DNA of 64,000 nucleotides from Bin75 sp965200435 (lineage in GTDB: Bacteria; Nitrospirota; Nitrospiria; Nitrospirales; UBA8639), in NCBI GenBank assembly GCA_965200435.1, contig OZ241337.1, positions 930,001-994,000 of the forward strand, written 5' to 3'. Below are positions 46,505-55,971 of the stretch, in pieces. The notes below the pieces were generated by a model, which saw only the letters and a list, made by a program, of their open reading frames with translations, was not told the DNA's origin and did no database searches. Within the stretch, counting starts at the first letter, position 1; each line of letters begins with the position of its first letter. The position numbers and the translations under genes were made by a program.

Positions 46505-47551
46505 TCAAATGTGTGTATGGGTCCACCACATTTGGCACTCGGGTTGGTGGTGAATCAGGAATTGTACCGGAGATTGCCGCCCAAGGCTATGGTGGGGCAA
46601 CACGGTATTGTAGGCCAGCAACCAATCGGCCAGTTTGCGGTTAAAGGCCGCCAAATCGTCAACCAGCAAGTCCTCGTGGTAATCCACGAATTGTTCTTGG
46701 AGGGTGCGATTGAACCGTTCGACATGCGCATTCATTTTGGGGGAGCGTGGATAGGTCCACCAATGGGTGATGCCGTAGGCGTCGAGGCGCTGCTGGAAGT
46801 GGCCGTGGAACTCGGCGCCGTTGGCCGAGAGGAGGAATTGAGGCGGGGTAGGGAGCAGGGTACACAGGGCCTCGAGGCCGACCGCGGCGTGGCGGCTGGA
46901 GGCGGTGGCGGTGGCCCAGGCGAGGGCGAAGCGACTGTAGGGATCGAGGAAGGCGAACACGTAGCGCCGTAGGCCTGCGTGGAGCCGGACCACGGTATCA
47001 CAGGCGAACAGGACCAGCGGTTGGGTGGGGCGCGGCCGGGGCGGCCGGGTCTTGCGGGGCCGGGCGGCGGGCTTGGGGCGGCCGCGGGCATCGAGGCGGA
47101 GCGGGGCTTGGCGCATGTGGTCGGGAGCCCGGGCGATCAGGCGCCCGATGGTGGAGACACTGGGGAGGGGCCGGCCCTGCTGCGTACACCAGGGCTGCAG
47201 CAGGACGTGCAGCTTGGCCTTCCCGAGGTTGGGGTACGTGGTCCGGAGCCGGCGGATCTCCTGGCTCAGGGCGGGCGGCCACCGGGCCTGCCGCCGCCGG
47301 TGCGGGGCCCGGGAGCGGGCGGCCAGGGCGTGCGGCTCGCCTCCGGCCTGGGTGAGCGTCCGCTGCCACCGGTAGAGGGTGCGGCGGCTCACCCCAAACG
47401 CCTCCCTCGTCGCGACCAGGCCGTGCCGAGCCCAAAACTGCAGAATAGTGAATCGGTGTTGAGCCTCGTGGGGTATCATGTCCCCACGAGGCCTGAATTG
47501 AGCTAGTCGGTAAAACCCCCGGATGCGGAAGCCGACATGGTGGATTTGCAT
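46505..47551 (-). CDS. IS481-like transposase (copy C), catalytic Asp replaced
   Basis: ATG 47551 with AGGAGGAGAGG upstream. The most divergent of the five copies. The second catalytic motif LLSDNGPEF reads LLSANGAEF (Asp to Ala), so it is probably inactive, although the first aspartate region (FACDTVV) and the glutamate (NAHVERFNRT) are kept. The frame runs out of the IS and terminates three codons later at the TGA 46507-46505 in host DNA. Confidence 0.82.
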   Translation of the reverse strand: MQIHHVGFRIRGFYRLAQFRPRGDMIPHEAQHRFTILQFWARHGLVATREAFGVSRRTLYRWQRTLTQAGGEPHALAARSRAPHRRRQARWPPALSQEIRRLRTTYPNLGKAKLHVLLQPWCTQQGRPLPSVSTIGRLIARAPDHMRQAPLRLDARGRPKPAARPRKTRPPRPRPTQPLVLFACDTVVRLHAGLRRYVFAFLDPYSRFALAWATATASSRHAAVGLEALCTLLPTPPQFLLSANGAEFHGHFQQRLDAYGITHWWTYPRSPKMNAHVERFNRTLQEQFVDYHEDLLVDDLAAFNRKLADWLLAYNTVLPHHSLGRQSPVQFLIHHQPECQMWWTHTHI

Positions 47552-47599
47552 GGCCTCTCCTCCTGTTTCGAGGAGTGCCAAATGTTTCTGAACTTATAC
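46515..47599 (-). mobile_element. IS481-like insertion sequence, copy C, with 7-bp target duplication
   Basis: 1085 bp between ends GTATGGGTCCACCACATTTG and the complement of GTATAAGTTCAGAAACATTT. The heptamer AATGTGT is found directly repeated on both sides (46508-46514 and 47600-47606), defining the exact element boundaries and a 7-bp target-site duplication. Confidence 0.95.
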
Positions 47600-47717
47600 A
47601 ATGTGTTCCGAGCAAAAACTGCCCCTCGACCCGCTTTCAATGATTGCGGAGCACGCCTGCTTCCGAACGGACGACGACTGAGACCCGTGTTTGAGAGGCC
47701 TGACTTCACAGAGCTTA

Positions 47718-47861
47718 GGGAACCTCTGATTTCGTGTGATAGCAGGATGCAGGGCAAGACGTCCCGGAGCGAAACCCGAAGCGTATCAGAGAGAGAGGTG
47801 AGGGTTGAGCGAGGACACCACGCCGCCATGCGCCCGATCGTGCACTCAATCAGAGGTTCCC
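47718..47861 (+). mobile_element. MITE, 144 bp, full length, intact ends
   Basis: GGGAACCTCTGATT at the left and its inverted copy AATCAGAGGTTCCC at the right, TA on both sides (47716-47717, 47862-47863). The pairing extends beyond the element ends (CTTA / TAAG). Best preserved copy in the window. Confidence 0.92.
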
Positions 47862-47904
47862 TAAGCCCGTCCGGCCTTCAGGATCCAGTGATTCGGATGC
47901 TACT

Positions 47905-48054
47905 ATGAGGAAGAGAATGAAAACGGCAAGGAAATCTGTCGCACGAACACGGACGCAGCAAAAGCCTCAGCGAAAGAGGTCGAGAAACGCACGCAGCGAC
48001 ACACGCCGGATCTCATGGGAAACAGCAAAAGATCTTTCTTGTTCCCGGACTTAG
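47905..48054 (+). CDS. possible 49-residue Arg/Lys-rich protein
   Basis: ATG 47905, or ATG 47917 with the purine run GAGGAAGAGA before it. The predicted peptide is extremely basic (MRKRMKTARKSVARTRTQQK, then PQRKRSRNARSDTRR) and ends in a short segment with one Cys. No family recognised. It could be a nucleic-acid-binding peptide or a chance frame beside the MITE. Confidence 0.25.
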   Translation: MRKRMKTARKSVARTRTQQKPQRKRSRNARSDTRRISWETAKDLSCSRT

Positions 48055-48168
48055 GTCCCGGTCCCCTGAAAGCCGGTGCTCGGCACCCGTTTCACCTCCC
48101 GTTGAAGGGCGGGTGAAATCCTGATCGCCACGATACCTGTTCGAGCCAAGGCAAACGGCTGATTCCCG

Positions 48169-48564
48169 TCACGCGGCGCCGCGAGCTTCGTCCACGCTCC
48201 AAACCCCCGACCCTTGCGCCGAGATGAACAGGAAGGCAAAGCAATACATGATGGCCAAGTCTCCATGATTGACGATCGGGAAAAATGCCTGTGTCCCATG
48301 AGCCATCCAATACCCCGCAGCCATGAGCCCGCTGCACAAGAACGCAGACCATCTGGTAAACAACCCGACCGCGACCAGCAGGCCGCCGATCAATTCAATG
48401 GGACCGGCGATAGGGACCACAAAGGGCGGCATTTGCTCTGCGATAGGTGGGGGGATGGGAATGGGAAAGGCAAAGAGTTTTTGTGTGCCATGAAATACAA
48501 ACGTCAGTCCCGTGAAGATTCTTAACAAGGCATACGTCTGGTTCGCGTACGCTTGCATAAACAT
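48169..48564 (-). CDS. DoxX family membrane protein
   Basis: 131 residues behind a strong AAGGAGG site. Four transmembrane helices: LLRIFTGLTFVFHGTQKLF, GPIELIGGLLVAVGLFTRW, AFLCSGLMAAGYWM, and LAIMYCFAFLFISAQG. The GLTFVFHGTQKLF and GPIELIGGLL motifs are diagnostic of DoxX/TQO-small-subunit-like proteins. Biochemical role in this family is mostly unknown; membrane redox or detoxification functions are proposed. Stands alone on the minus strand. Confidence 0.88.
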   Translation of the reverse strand: MFMQAYANQTYALLRIFTGLTFVFHGTQKLFAFPIPIPPPIAEQMPPFVVPIAGPIELIGGLLVAVGLFTRWSAFLCSGLMAAGYWMAHGTQAFFPIVNHGDLAIMYCFAFLFISAQGSGVWSVDEARGAA

Positions 48565-48824
48565 TCTGACACCTCCTTTGAACGTTCAAGGCCCGATTGG
48601 GGCGGAAAGATCTCCTGGCCTTGAGAGGAAGTGAGTTGCTTCATCCGATGCATGGATTCATCCAAGCTTACTGTACATCGGCGTCAGGGACAACGAGTGA
48701 GCATTCAAACTTCCGCGACACGTGGCGGCCGTGTCACGGAGCGCATCCTTCATCATCATACCGCATCCTGCCGTTCAATGCATCTCTCTTTCATGGAGCC
48801 TCGGGCGGCATCAGATCTATTCTA

Positions 48825-49709
48825 TCATACCTGTCCTACGCTTTTTTGAGCCACGGATCCGGCGTTAAACCCCTCCCGGCTCACGCCCACCCGCTCATGG
48901 CCCCCAAACACGTGACGGAACACGTCCACAATTTCATGAAATTTTTTCAACGTCGTCCATTCCGCATACCCCGCCTCCCGTAACAGCCGTGGGAACGCCG
49001 TCTGTTTCGTTCGTTGCCCCTCTTTGCTCCCATCGCCGAGCAGGTAATGATCCAGAATAACCCGCGTGCACGCCTGTTCCAACTCGCCGGCAAATCGCCG
49101 GGGATCGTCCAACGGCAACAAGGGGCTCACCGTGGCCACCGAGTCCAAACCCGCGGCTCGCAGAGCGTACAGGGCCTGAATCCGGGAACCGGGCGAATAG
49201 GCCTGATTCGGAAACGGAGCCGGGAGCCTCGGTTTATCCGTTTCCACGGTAATATGAACGCACACGTCGCACTGTTGCCGAAGTTGCTGCAAAAGAGAAA
49301 GATCCTCGACCACCAGCGGCGTATGCGATTGAACGACCAACAGATCCGGCGGGCGCTCGACCATGGCTTCAAGCAACGCCCGTGTGCCCCGCAGGGTCCG
49401 TTCCTGCGGCGGATACGGCTCGGTGACGCTGGACATGAAAATTCTGATGGGCTTGGGGTTGCCTGGGGTTTTCAGCCGGTCATATTGCGCGCAATAGGCT
49501 TGCACCGCTCCTTCCTTGACCTCCAGGAACCGACCCCACGTCCGCCCCCGCACGTGATAGGGATTCCATTGCACATAGCAGTACAAGCCGCATAACGTGT
49601 TGCCGAGCGCACAGCCCCGATACAGATTAATGGTATGGGTGAACCCTTGACCTAAAAATCCACCCGTGGGGTTGAGAATCGTTTTGCACGGAATTTCTCT
49701 GGGTTGCAT
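48825..49709 (-). CDS. radical SAM protein of the SPL-like/Rv2578c family
   Basis: 294 residues. Starts MQPREIPCKTILNPTGGFLG, then NLYRGCALGNTLCGLYCYV. Position and context correspond to the radical SAM cluster of SPL-like proteins, but the cysteines are spaced C-x6-C-x3-C rather than C-x3-C-x2-C or a close variant. Downstream segments IRIFMSSVTEPYPPQE, DLLVVQSHTPLV and VHITVETDK follow the usual TIM-barrel strands. Substrate unknown. Start at ATG 49709 without a good ribosome site. Confidence 0.75.
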   Translation of the reverse strand: MQPREIPCKTILNPTGGFLGQGFTHTINLYRGCALGNTLCGLYCYVQWNPYHVRGRTWGRFLEVKEGAVQAYCAQYDRLKTPGNPKPIRIFMSSVTEPYPPQERTLRGTRALLEAMVERPPDLLVVQSHTPLVVEDLSLLQQLRQQCDVCVHITVETDKPRLPAPFPNQAYSPGSRIQALYALRAAGLDSVATVSPLLPLDDPRRFAGELEQACTRVILDHYLLGDGSKEGQRTKQTAFPRLLREAGYAEWTTLKKFHEIVDVFRHVFGGHERVGVSREGFNAGSVAQKSVGQV

Positions 49710-49794
49710 GGGAGGCGCTCACAGGAATTGATGAAAAACCAGAATCCGTATACTCTGGTAGAGTGAAGCAGCGCGAAGGTTGGATGAACCATCA

Positions 49795-50253
49795 GTGAAA
49801 CGACTATCCTTGATGACGATGCTGTTGGGAGTCCTGGCCCTGTCTTCGCCGGCGGTCCAGGCCGCGGACAAGTGCCCGGATACTCTATCTCATCTCGGCA
49901 AAGAAATGAATGAGTTGCTCAAAGGCGTGCACGTCAAGGAATTCAAACGCACGATGCGCTCCGCCCTGCAGGCGTCCATCCCCCAAGCCATCCGGCTGGC
50001 CGACGGGATCAACGCACAAATTGCCTTTCTCCGGAAAGAAATTCAACACCAAGTCCGCGTGGAAAAAAGTGCCGACTTCATTGCCCGCGATGTCTCCAAC
50101 AATCCGGACGGGCCCTTGAAACCGTGCAAACGACGCGAGGAGAACGGATACTGCCACACCGTGGAGCGGTACTATATGGCGAAAGCCGCCAACCTGGCGA
50201 ATCGGGCGTTTCTCGACGCCCTGGAATGTTACCAGCGCCAGGGCTACCACTAA
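49795..50253 (+). CDS. secreted protein of unknown function
   Basis: 152 residues from GTG 49795, chosen because it begins a signal peptide (MKRLSLMTMLLGVLALSSPA, cleaved after AVQA). Mature part about 130 residues, mostly helical, with four cysteines (KCPD, KPCKRR, GYCHTV, LECYQ) that could form two disulfides in the periplasm. No family recognised. Monocistronic, divergent from the radical SAM gene. Confidence 0.7.
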   Translation: MKRLSLMTMLLGVLALSSPAVQAADKCPDTLSHLGKEMNELLKGVHVKEFKRTMRSALQASIPQAIRLADGINAQIAFLRKEIQHQVRVEKSADFIARDVSNNPDGPLKPCKRREENGYCHTVERYYMAKAANLANRAFLDALECYQRQGYH

Positions 50254-50417
50254 GGAACCGGCGTCCTGCGGCACGCCGGCTCGACCATATTGAAAACGTT
50301 AACGCTTCTGTCAATACTGCCAAGGACATCGTCTATTCGCTTCACCTGATTCTTGAACGAGGGATTTGCCGTCGGCACAGGCTCATAGACAAGCCACACA
50401 TCCCGTCCTGGCGAGTC

Positions 50418-51584
50418 TCATGCTCCCGAGGGCACCTGCTTGGGTTGGGCCTTGCCGGGAAGCGGGAACGTCTCGGGTTTCCCAAAGGGAAGCGTCTCGA
50501 CGTAGAGCGAGGTCGAGGGGAAGGCAAACGCCGCGCCGTGACCTTCGACAATGTCCTTGACCTTGTAGGCGAGGCGCTCCTTACAGGCCAGCCATTCTCC
50601 CCACTGAGTGGTTTTGGTAAAACAGTAGACCATGATATTGATACTGGACGCGTCGAAGGCATCCATAAAAACAAACGTCTTGGTTCGCGCCGGATCCGTT
50701 TCAAAGTCCTGGTGGGATTTCAGGTATTCCAGAATATCGTGAACGATCAGACGCAGTTGGTCTTGGGTCGTGCGATATTCGACCCCGATCGTCCAATAGA
50801 TTCGTCGATTGGTCATACGGGAAAAATTCACCAGAGCCTCTCCCGCCAACTTCGAGTTGGGAATGGTCACCAACGCTTTGTCGAATTGTCGAACTTTCGT
50901 GGCGCGAAAGCCGATGTCCTCGACGATCCCGTCCACGTCCGTGGTGCGAATCCAATTGCCCTTTTCGAACATCCGATCCAGGAAAATGGTCAGGCCTGCA
51001 AACAAATTCGCGATGAACTCTCGTGCGCCCAAGGCCACGGCCATGCCGACCAAACCCAAGCTGCCCAGCAGCGCCGCCACGTTGAATCCCCACTCCTGAA
51101 ATACGGTCGCGATTCCCAAACAGATCACGACGAACTTGGCGAGTCTCACGAAGAAGTTCTTCATGGTATCGTGCATGCTCGCACTGCCCAGCATGGCGAT
51201 CCCGTGATCCATGAGCAAAGACAGGGGATCGATTGCCCGGAACATCACCCAGAACAACGTCAGCACGATCAGGGATCGAATGAATGTGTCGAACGCACCG
51301 CTGACGGCCTCGGACATGGGAAGGAATTGACCGGCCACGTAGAGCCCCACGACCACAAACCCGAATTCCAAGGGTTTTTCCACGGCGTGGAGCACCAGGT
51401 CATCCAGTTCCGATTTGGTCTTCCTGGTCACGGTCCGGAGCGAGGACACCACGAGCCGGAAAAAGACGCGGCGCAGCCCCAGAAAGGCCAACAGGACTAA
51501 CATCGCCGTGACGACGTTGCCCAAACTGACCCCGAACACGCCCGTTTGCCACACCTCAACGACGCGTTTGCCCAATTCCGTCAT
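50418..51584 (-). CDS. mechanosensitive channel MscS family protein
   Basis: 388 residues. Four or five N-terminal membrane segments (VTAMLVLLAFLGLRRVFFRL, FGFVVVGLYVAGQFL, LIVLTLFWVMFRAID, FVVICLGIATVFQEWG) precede the pore helix (AALLGSLGLVGMAVALGARE) and the conserved FIANLFAGLTIFLDRMFEKG. The cytoplasmic beta/alpha domain contains GIVEDIGFRATKVRQFD and VTIPNSKL. Slightly longer than MscS at both ends. Releases solutes on hypo-osmotic shock. Confidence 0.93.
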   Translation of the reverse strand: MTELGKRVVEVWQTGVFGVSLGNVVTAMLVLLAFLGLRRVFFRLVVSSLRTVTRKTKSELDDLVLHAVEKPLEFGFVVVGLYVAGQFLPMSEAVSGAFDTFIRSLIVLTLFWVMFRAIDPLSLLMDHGIAMLGSASMHDTMKNFFVRLAKFVVICLGIATVFQEWGFNVAALLGSLGLVGMAVALGAREFIANLFAGLTIFLDRMFEKGNWIRTTDVDGIVEDIGFRATKVRQFDKALVTIPNSKLAGEALVNFSRMTNRRIYWTIGVEYRTTQDQLRLIVHDILEYLKSHQDFETDPARTKTFVFMDAFDASSINIMVYCFTKTTQWGEWLACKERLAYKVKDIVEGHGAAFAFPSTSLYVETLPFGKPETFPLPGKAQPKQVPSGA

Positions 51585-51632
51585 CGTGTGCCTTTTATGA
51601 CGGAGGAGATGAAAAGGCTTCTCGACCGTGCG

Positions 51633-51986
51633 TTATTTTTTTGTCCATTTTCCGGATGGAAGTTGGATGTAGTGCCCTGACCGGGTTTTTTTGATGGCGG
51701 TTTTTCCTGCCAGGACTTCTACGGTTTGAAGGCTGGTGCCATTACGTGCGGCAATGCTTTGATATTTCTGCTTGCGTTTCCGGTTGACGTCCTTCATCAA
51801 GGCTTGGACTTCCCGTGACTCTTTTCCCGATACAATTCCCAGGTAGCCCGTGGGGGTTTCTCCAACCCACCCCTTGGCTTTGGCTTCCCCCAAGGTTAAC
51901 GCCCAGAGACTCGTCGGTCCTACGAGCAGGATCACCAGCAGGATCATGAAAGCGAGACATCGCGTGAGTGGCCTGTTTATCCGCAT
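51633..51986 (-). CDS. ydbL: YdbL family protein (DUF1318)
   Basis: 117 residues from ATG 51986 with GGGAG before it. Signal peptide (CLAFMILLVILLVGPTSLWA) then the YdbL core LTLGEAKAKGWVGETPTGYL and VNRKRKQKYQSIAARNG. In enterobacteria ydbL is the third gene of the ydbH-ynbE-ydbL operon, required for function of the YdbH-YnbE envelope bridge. The same three-gene order is present here. Overlap-free 19-base spacing from ynbE (whose end is 52006). Confidence 0.9.
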   Translation of the reverse strand: MRINRPLTRCLAFMILLVILLVGPTSLWALTLGEAKAKGWVGETPTGYLGIVSGKESREVQALMKDVNRKRKQKYQSIAARNGTSLQTVEVLAGKTAIKKTRSGHYIQLPSGKWTKK

Positions 51987-52005
51987 AACCGGGACTCCCT
52001 CATGT

Positions 52006-52209
52006 TCAAAACAATTCACTGTTTTCACCAAAGACTTCCTTCAGATCCTTCTCCACCTTCACCTGTATTTCATGGTCGATCTTGACGTTTAAATTGATGG
52101 TAATGGGTTTATCCGGGGCTTCCACCTGAACGGTATGCGTCGTACAACCGGACAGCAGGCACCCAAGGCCCAGGAGCAGCCCCGTTCCAACGATCTGATA
52201 ACGGCTCAT
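52006..52209 (-). CDS. ynbE: YnbE family lipoprotein
   Basis: 67 residues with signal peptide and lipobox LLSGC, then VEAPDKPITINLNVKIDHEI, the beta-strand segment that in the family stacks on YdbH at the outer membrane. Small outer-membrane lipoprotein; partner of YdbH in lipid transport between membranes. Middle gene of the operon, 99 bases after ydbH. Confidence 0.92.
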   Translation of the reverse strand: MSRYQIVGTGLLLGLGCLLSGCTTHTVQVEAPDKPITINLNVKIDHEIQVKVEKDLKEVFGENSELF

Positions 52210-52308
52210 CTGTGTCTTATCCTTTTCTTCTTTCCGGGATTCATGGACTTGGAGCGCGGGTCGTTGAAAGGTCCCGGTTCAAGTGACGCGAACGCGCCAA
52301 CTTTTTGG

Positions 52309-55250
52309 TCAGAATGATGAGGGCCGGAACGCGTTTTCCAATTGCTGTTCAATGTGTTTCACCACCTGGACGCTTTGAAGCAGCGCGGGGATATTTTCTT
52401 CTACGTTTAGATTGAAATGAATGGGCGGAGATTCTTTCATGTCCGGATTTTTGCCTTCCAGCCGGGTTGCCAGCGAAAGCGTCCCATCCTCCTGATAGTT
52501 CACTATGGCCCGTAACGCATCATAACGAAAATTCTCCAGGGCTCGCAAAACCAGCTCCATCTCGGGTTTCGCTGCAACCAGCATCCGCCGGGTTTCATCG
52601 AGCGGGGCAAAACGAATCACGCCTCCCGGAGGCCGGACCATCACCCGACCGTCTCGAATCGTGATGGCCTGGCTATTCAACGTGATCGGGACGCTGCCGT
52701 CAAGCACGCCGGTCCCGTCCAACCCTTGTTGCTGCTCCAACTGCAACAGTCGAGCGAGATGAAGACCCTCGATCGTCAACGTAAACCGGCTCGGCAGTCG
52801 AGACGGATCAACGTGAATCCGTGGACTCGAAATGCGTCCGCCCAACGTGTGAGCCGAGACGTCCTTTAGCTCCATGACAGGGGGTCCCGCACCGGACCCG
52901 AGGCGCTCGAGTCGAAGGGCAAACGCGATATTGTCGAGTTCGATCCCGAAATCGATTCGACCTATACGCACGTGAGCCGGACCCACCATGGTCACATCGT
53001 CGAGGCTCGTGGCGCGCACGTGCATCGTGGTCGTGACGTCTTCCACCAACACGTCCTCGTAGTATCCGTCCAGATCCTGGGCCATGATGGCGACCTCACT
53101 CCCTTTGACGGCAACACATCCCGAATTCCGCTCATAGCCAATCTCCGATGACGGGCGCCGGGGACAGGCTCCCCAGTTCACCCTCACGGATAGACCCAGC
53201 CGGCCTGCGACGACATCAAACGGGTACGCCCAGGCGTGATCCACCGGCTCAAGGTCGTTCCTGACTGAGAAAACGGTCGGGACTCCAGCGTCGCTCGAAA
53301 AGCCCCTTGATTCGTCGTTAAATCGTGTGTGATCCGGCCGGTGACCTTCACAAACTGATCCACGGTTTCTGCCACGATGCCGGCCCTCACCATGGCGGAC
53401 GTGGCATCGAATCCGATAGCGAGATTCGTCTGCGGAGGGACGAACTTGCCCGGCACGGAAGAGAGCCCCAACCCTTTCGCCATGCCTTTGGCTTGCCACT
53501 TCTTTCCTTCCCCTCTTGCTTCGTCAAAGCGCAATCCCACTCTCTCGATGGTAACCGTGTGGCCTCCCCAGTGAATTCGGGGACGCGTGACGTGCACCGA
53601 GCCTTTGGTTTGCCATTTCTTTCTCTCACCTCCCGCTTCTTTAAGGCGTAATTCCACTGACTCCATGCTGACGGTTTGATCGCCCCAGTGAAGCCGGGGA
53701 TCTGTGACGTGTGCCGTGGTCGCCCCGACTTTCCACTTTTTTGAGGGCAATGCCAAGAAAACCGGGAGGATCCGGCCGACGTGCAACTCCGCAGCATTCG
53801 CCGTGCCTTGCTCAAATTGCAGAGACCCGGTCTTGATCCAGGAGCCTTTTGCCACCTCTGCGTGGATGGCTTGCCGTTGGAACGCCAGCTTACCCGTCAC
53901 GTTCCAACGGAGATCTTTTGTTTGGACCGATTGTGATTCAAGAACGGGCAGTCTCCCCCAAAGGCGACCATGCACATCGGCTTTCGTCGATAACGGATCA
54001 CGGAGCAGTCCAGAGGCGTTAGTCACGACGGCATCGAGCCCGACGGGTGAACGCTCCACGCCGTATTGAATTCGAATGGGGCCATCGATGGTCCATCGCG
54101 GATCGTTATCCCAGGACACCCGGGCTTTGACTGCATCCTGCACTTGAAGGCGAACCGGTTCTTTTTTCTGAATCGGGAAAGGCGTCCCTCGCAAAAGAGA
54201 CTCCGGGAGATGAACTAGGCCTTTCACGGAAGAGTAAGGGAAGAGTGTCACGGCGACACGGGTCGAATCGGCATTCATTTCACCGGAGAGCGTCATGGCG
54301 ATTTCTTGACTGCTCTCTCCCCAAGCCGGGAGTTCCACGGAGGCGTGAAAGACACCTTGAAGGTGGGTTGAGGCATCCCGGAGCATACGGTGAAACGAGC
54401 CGGTCTGCTTCGTGGCGCCCTCCCCCCGAAATTCCACGACCCCATCGACTCGTTCCAGATCAGGCCCAAGTGGCAACAGCAAGGCTAAGAAGGGCGTCGA
54501 TCGCTTCAGATTCGCACGCAGGGATCCGTGCCAGTGAAAACCCGTCCGATTTGAGACCCGGACGGTAGACGTCACGTCGAGCAGAGATTCGGCAGGGCCT
54601 TGACCGGAGTGCAGCAACACCTTCATCTCGCTACGGGGATTTATCGTCAGTTGCAGGGCATAGGGCTCTCCTTTCATACCCTGAAACATGCCCGCCCCAT
54701 GCAACGTCCCGTCTTCGTGGCGAAGCGATCCGGAGACCTTCAAGCGCCGGAACGGACCGGTCGCCTGCTCTCGAAAGATGCTCGCGTCGGTCAAAGCGAG
54801 TCGCCCAACCCGGGGATCGAGCAGAAATTCCGATAATGAGTCCAAAGCCCCGGCAGCTGCGACGATTGAAAATTCGTCAGGGAACTGCGGAGCCCGGGCG
54901 GGTGGGCCTCCTGTAAGGTCCATGTGGAGTTCTTCGATACGCACGTCACTGACAAACCCTTCGATTAATTGAGGAAGCTGATATTCGAGGGTCAACCCTT
55001 TGATGGTCAGACGAGCCGTTTCCGCTCCCACGTCTTTTTGAAACGCAACCAGCGGAACGACGGTTTGTCGTAAACCGGGGAATTCGAGCACCACGTTGAC
55101 ATGCTTGCAGCCGAAGGCTTCCAATTGACGCTCCACCAAAAAGGAGGCGACCTTGGGAAGGAGCATGAAGAGCCCGAGGACGAACGACGCCAGGATCCCT
55201 AACCACCAGATTGCCTTGCCCCAGAGGGGCATTGAACGTTTGACCGCCAT
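52309..55250 (-). pseudogene. ydbH: YdbH family AsmA-like protein, one frameshift
   Basis: The N-terminal frame (from ATG 55250; ATG 55232 also possible) has one membrane anchor (AIWWLGILASFVLGLFMLLP) and a long repeated beta-groove region. It shifts frame near 53230. Upstream frame ends ...TTLSRWITP, and the other frame continues AYPFDVVAGRLGLSVRVNWG to the conserved YdbH C-terminus (HFNLNVEENIPALLQSVQVV). Joined, the protein is about 980 residues, normal for YdbH. The offset is a single base within CCTGGGCG, so sequencing error is as likely as a real mutation. YdbH spans the periplasm to move phospholipids to the outer membrane together with YnbE. Confidence 0.8.
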
Positions 55251-55971
55251 GGTCCGAAAATTCTCGTCAGGCCTCCCGGATCTTCACGCCTTGGCCTGGA
55301 ATGCCGTCGAAGACTCGATCCTCACGAGTGGGTATGCCCATTTACCGCAGATTGTGAAATCCTCCGCCTGTCGATCCCTGCGAACACTCTACGACCACGA
55401 CCGCTATTTTCGATCCCGGATCGTCATGGCACGCTACAATTTCGGACAAGGAGAATACTCGTATTTTGCGTATCCATTGCCGGCCCTGGTTTCTCATGTA
55501 CGGACCCACTTGTATACGCATCTGGCACCCCTTGCCAACCGCATGATGGACAGGTTGAACCGCCCCCAGCGTTACCCTTCGACCCTTGCGGCCTTTCAAA
55601 AAGAGTGTCACCGCCAGGGGCAAACCCAACCAACCCCCTTGCTGCTTCGGTATCACAGCGGAGATTTCAATTGTTTGCACCGGGATATCTATGGCCCGAC
55701 GTACTTTCTCCTGCAAGCCATGGTCATGCTCAGCCGGAAAGGACAGGAGTTTGAAGGCGGCGAATTCGTGCTTGTCGAAAACCGGCCGCACCAGCAATCA
55801 CGCGTCACCGTCTTGAATCCCGGCCTTGGCGATCTGATCATCTTTCCGGTCTTTGAACGACCCGTTGCAGGAATCCGTGGAATCCTGCGCACGAATATGC
55901 GTCGCGGCGTAAGCCGGATTACCGCCGGACGCCGGTGCGTGCTTGGAATTATTTTTCATGATGCGTCGTGA
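55249..55971 (+). CDS. 2OG-Fe(II) oxygenase (prolyl 4-hydroxylase-like)
   Basis: 240 residues from ATG 55249. Double-stranded beta-helix motifs: LLLRYHSGDFNCLHRDIYG with the HxD pair, GGEFVLVENRP, and RGVSRITAGRRCVLGIIFHD with the distal His and the Arg that binds 2-oxoglutarate. SLRTLYDHDRYFRSRIVMAR is the conserved N-terminal support helix. The substrate is unknown. The ATG shares CATG with the opposite-strand ydbH start, so at least one of the two starts is probably slightly different. Confidence 0.82.
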   Translation: MVRKFSSGLPDLHALAWNAVEDSILTSGYAHLPQIVKSSACRSLRTLYDHDRYFRSRIVMARYNFGQGEYSYFAYPLPALVSHVRTHLYTHLAPLANRMMDRLNRPQRYPSTLAAFQKECHRQGQTQPTPLLLRYHSGDFNCLHRDIYGPTYFLLQAMVMLSRKGQEFEGGEFVLVENRPHQQSRVTVLNPGLGDLIIFPVFERPVAGIRGILRTNMRRGVSRITAGRRCVLGIIFHDAS

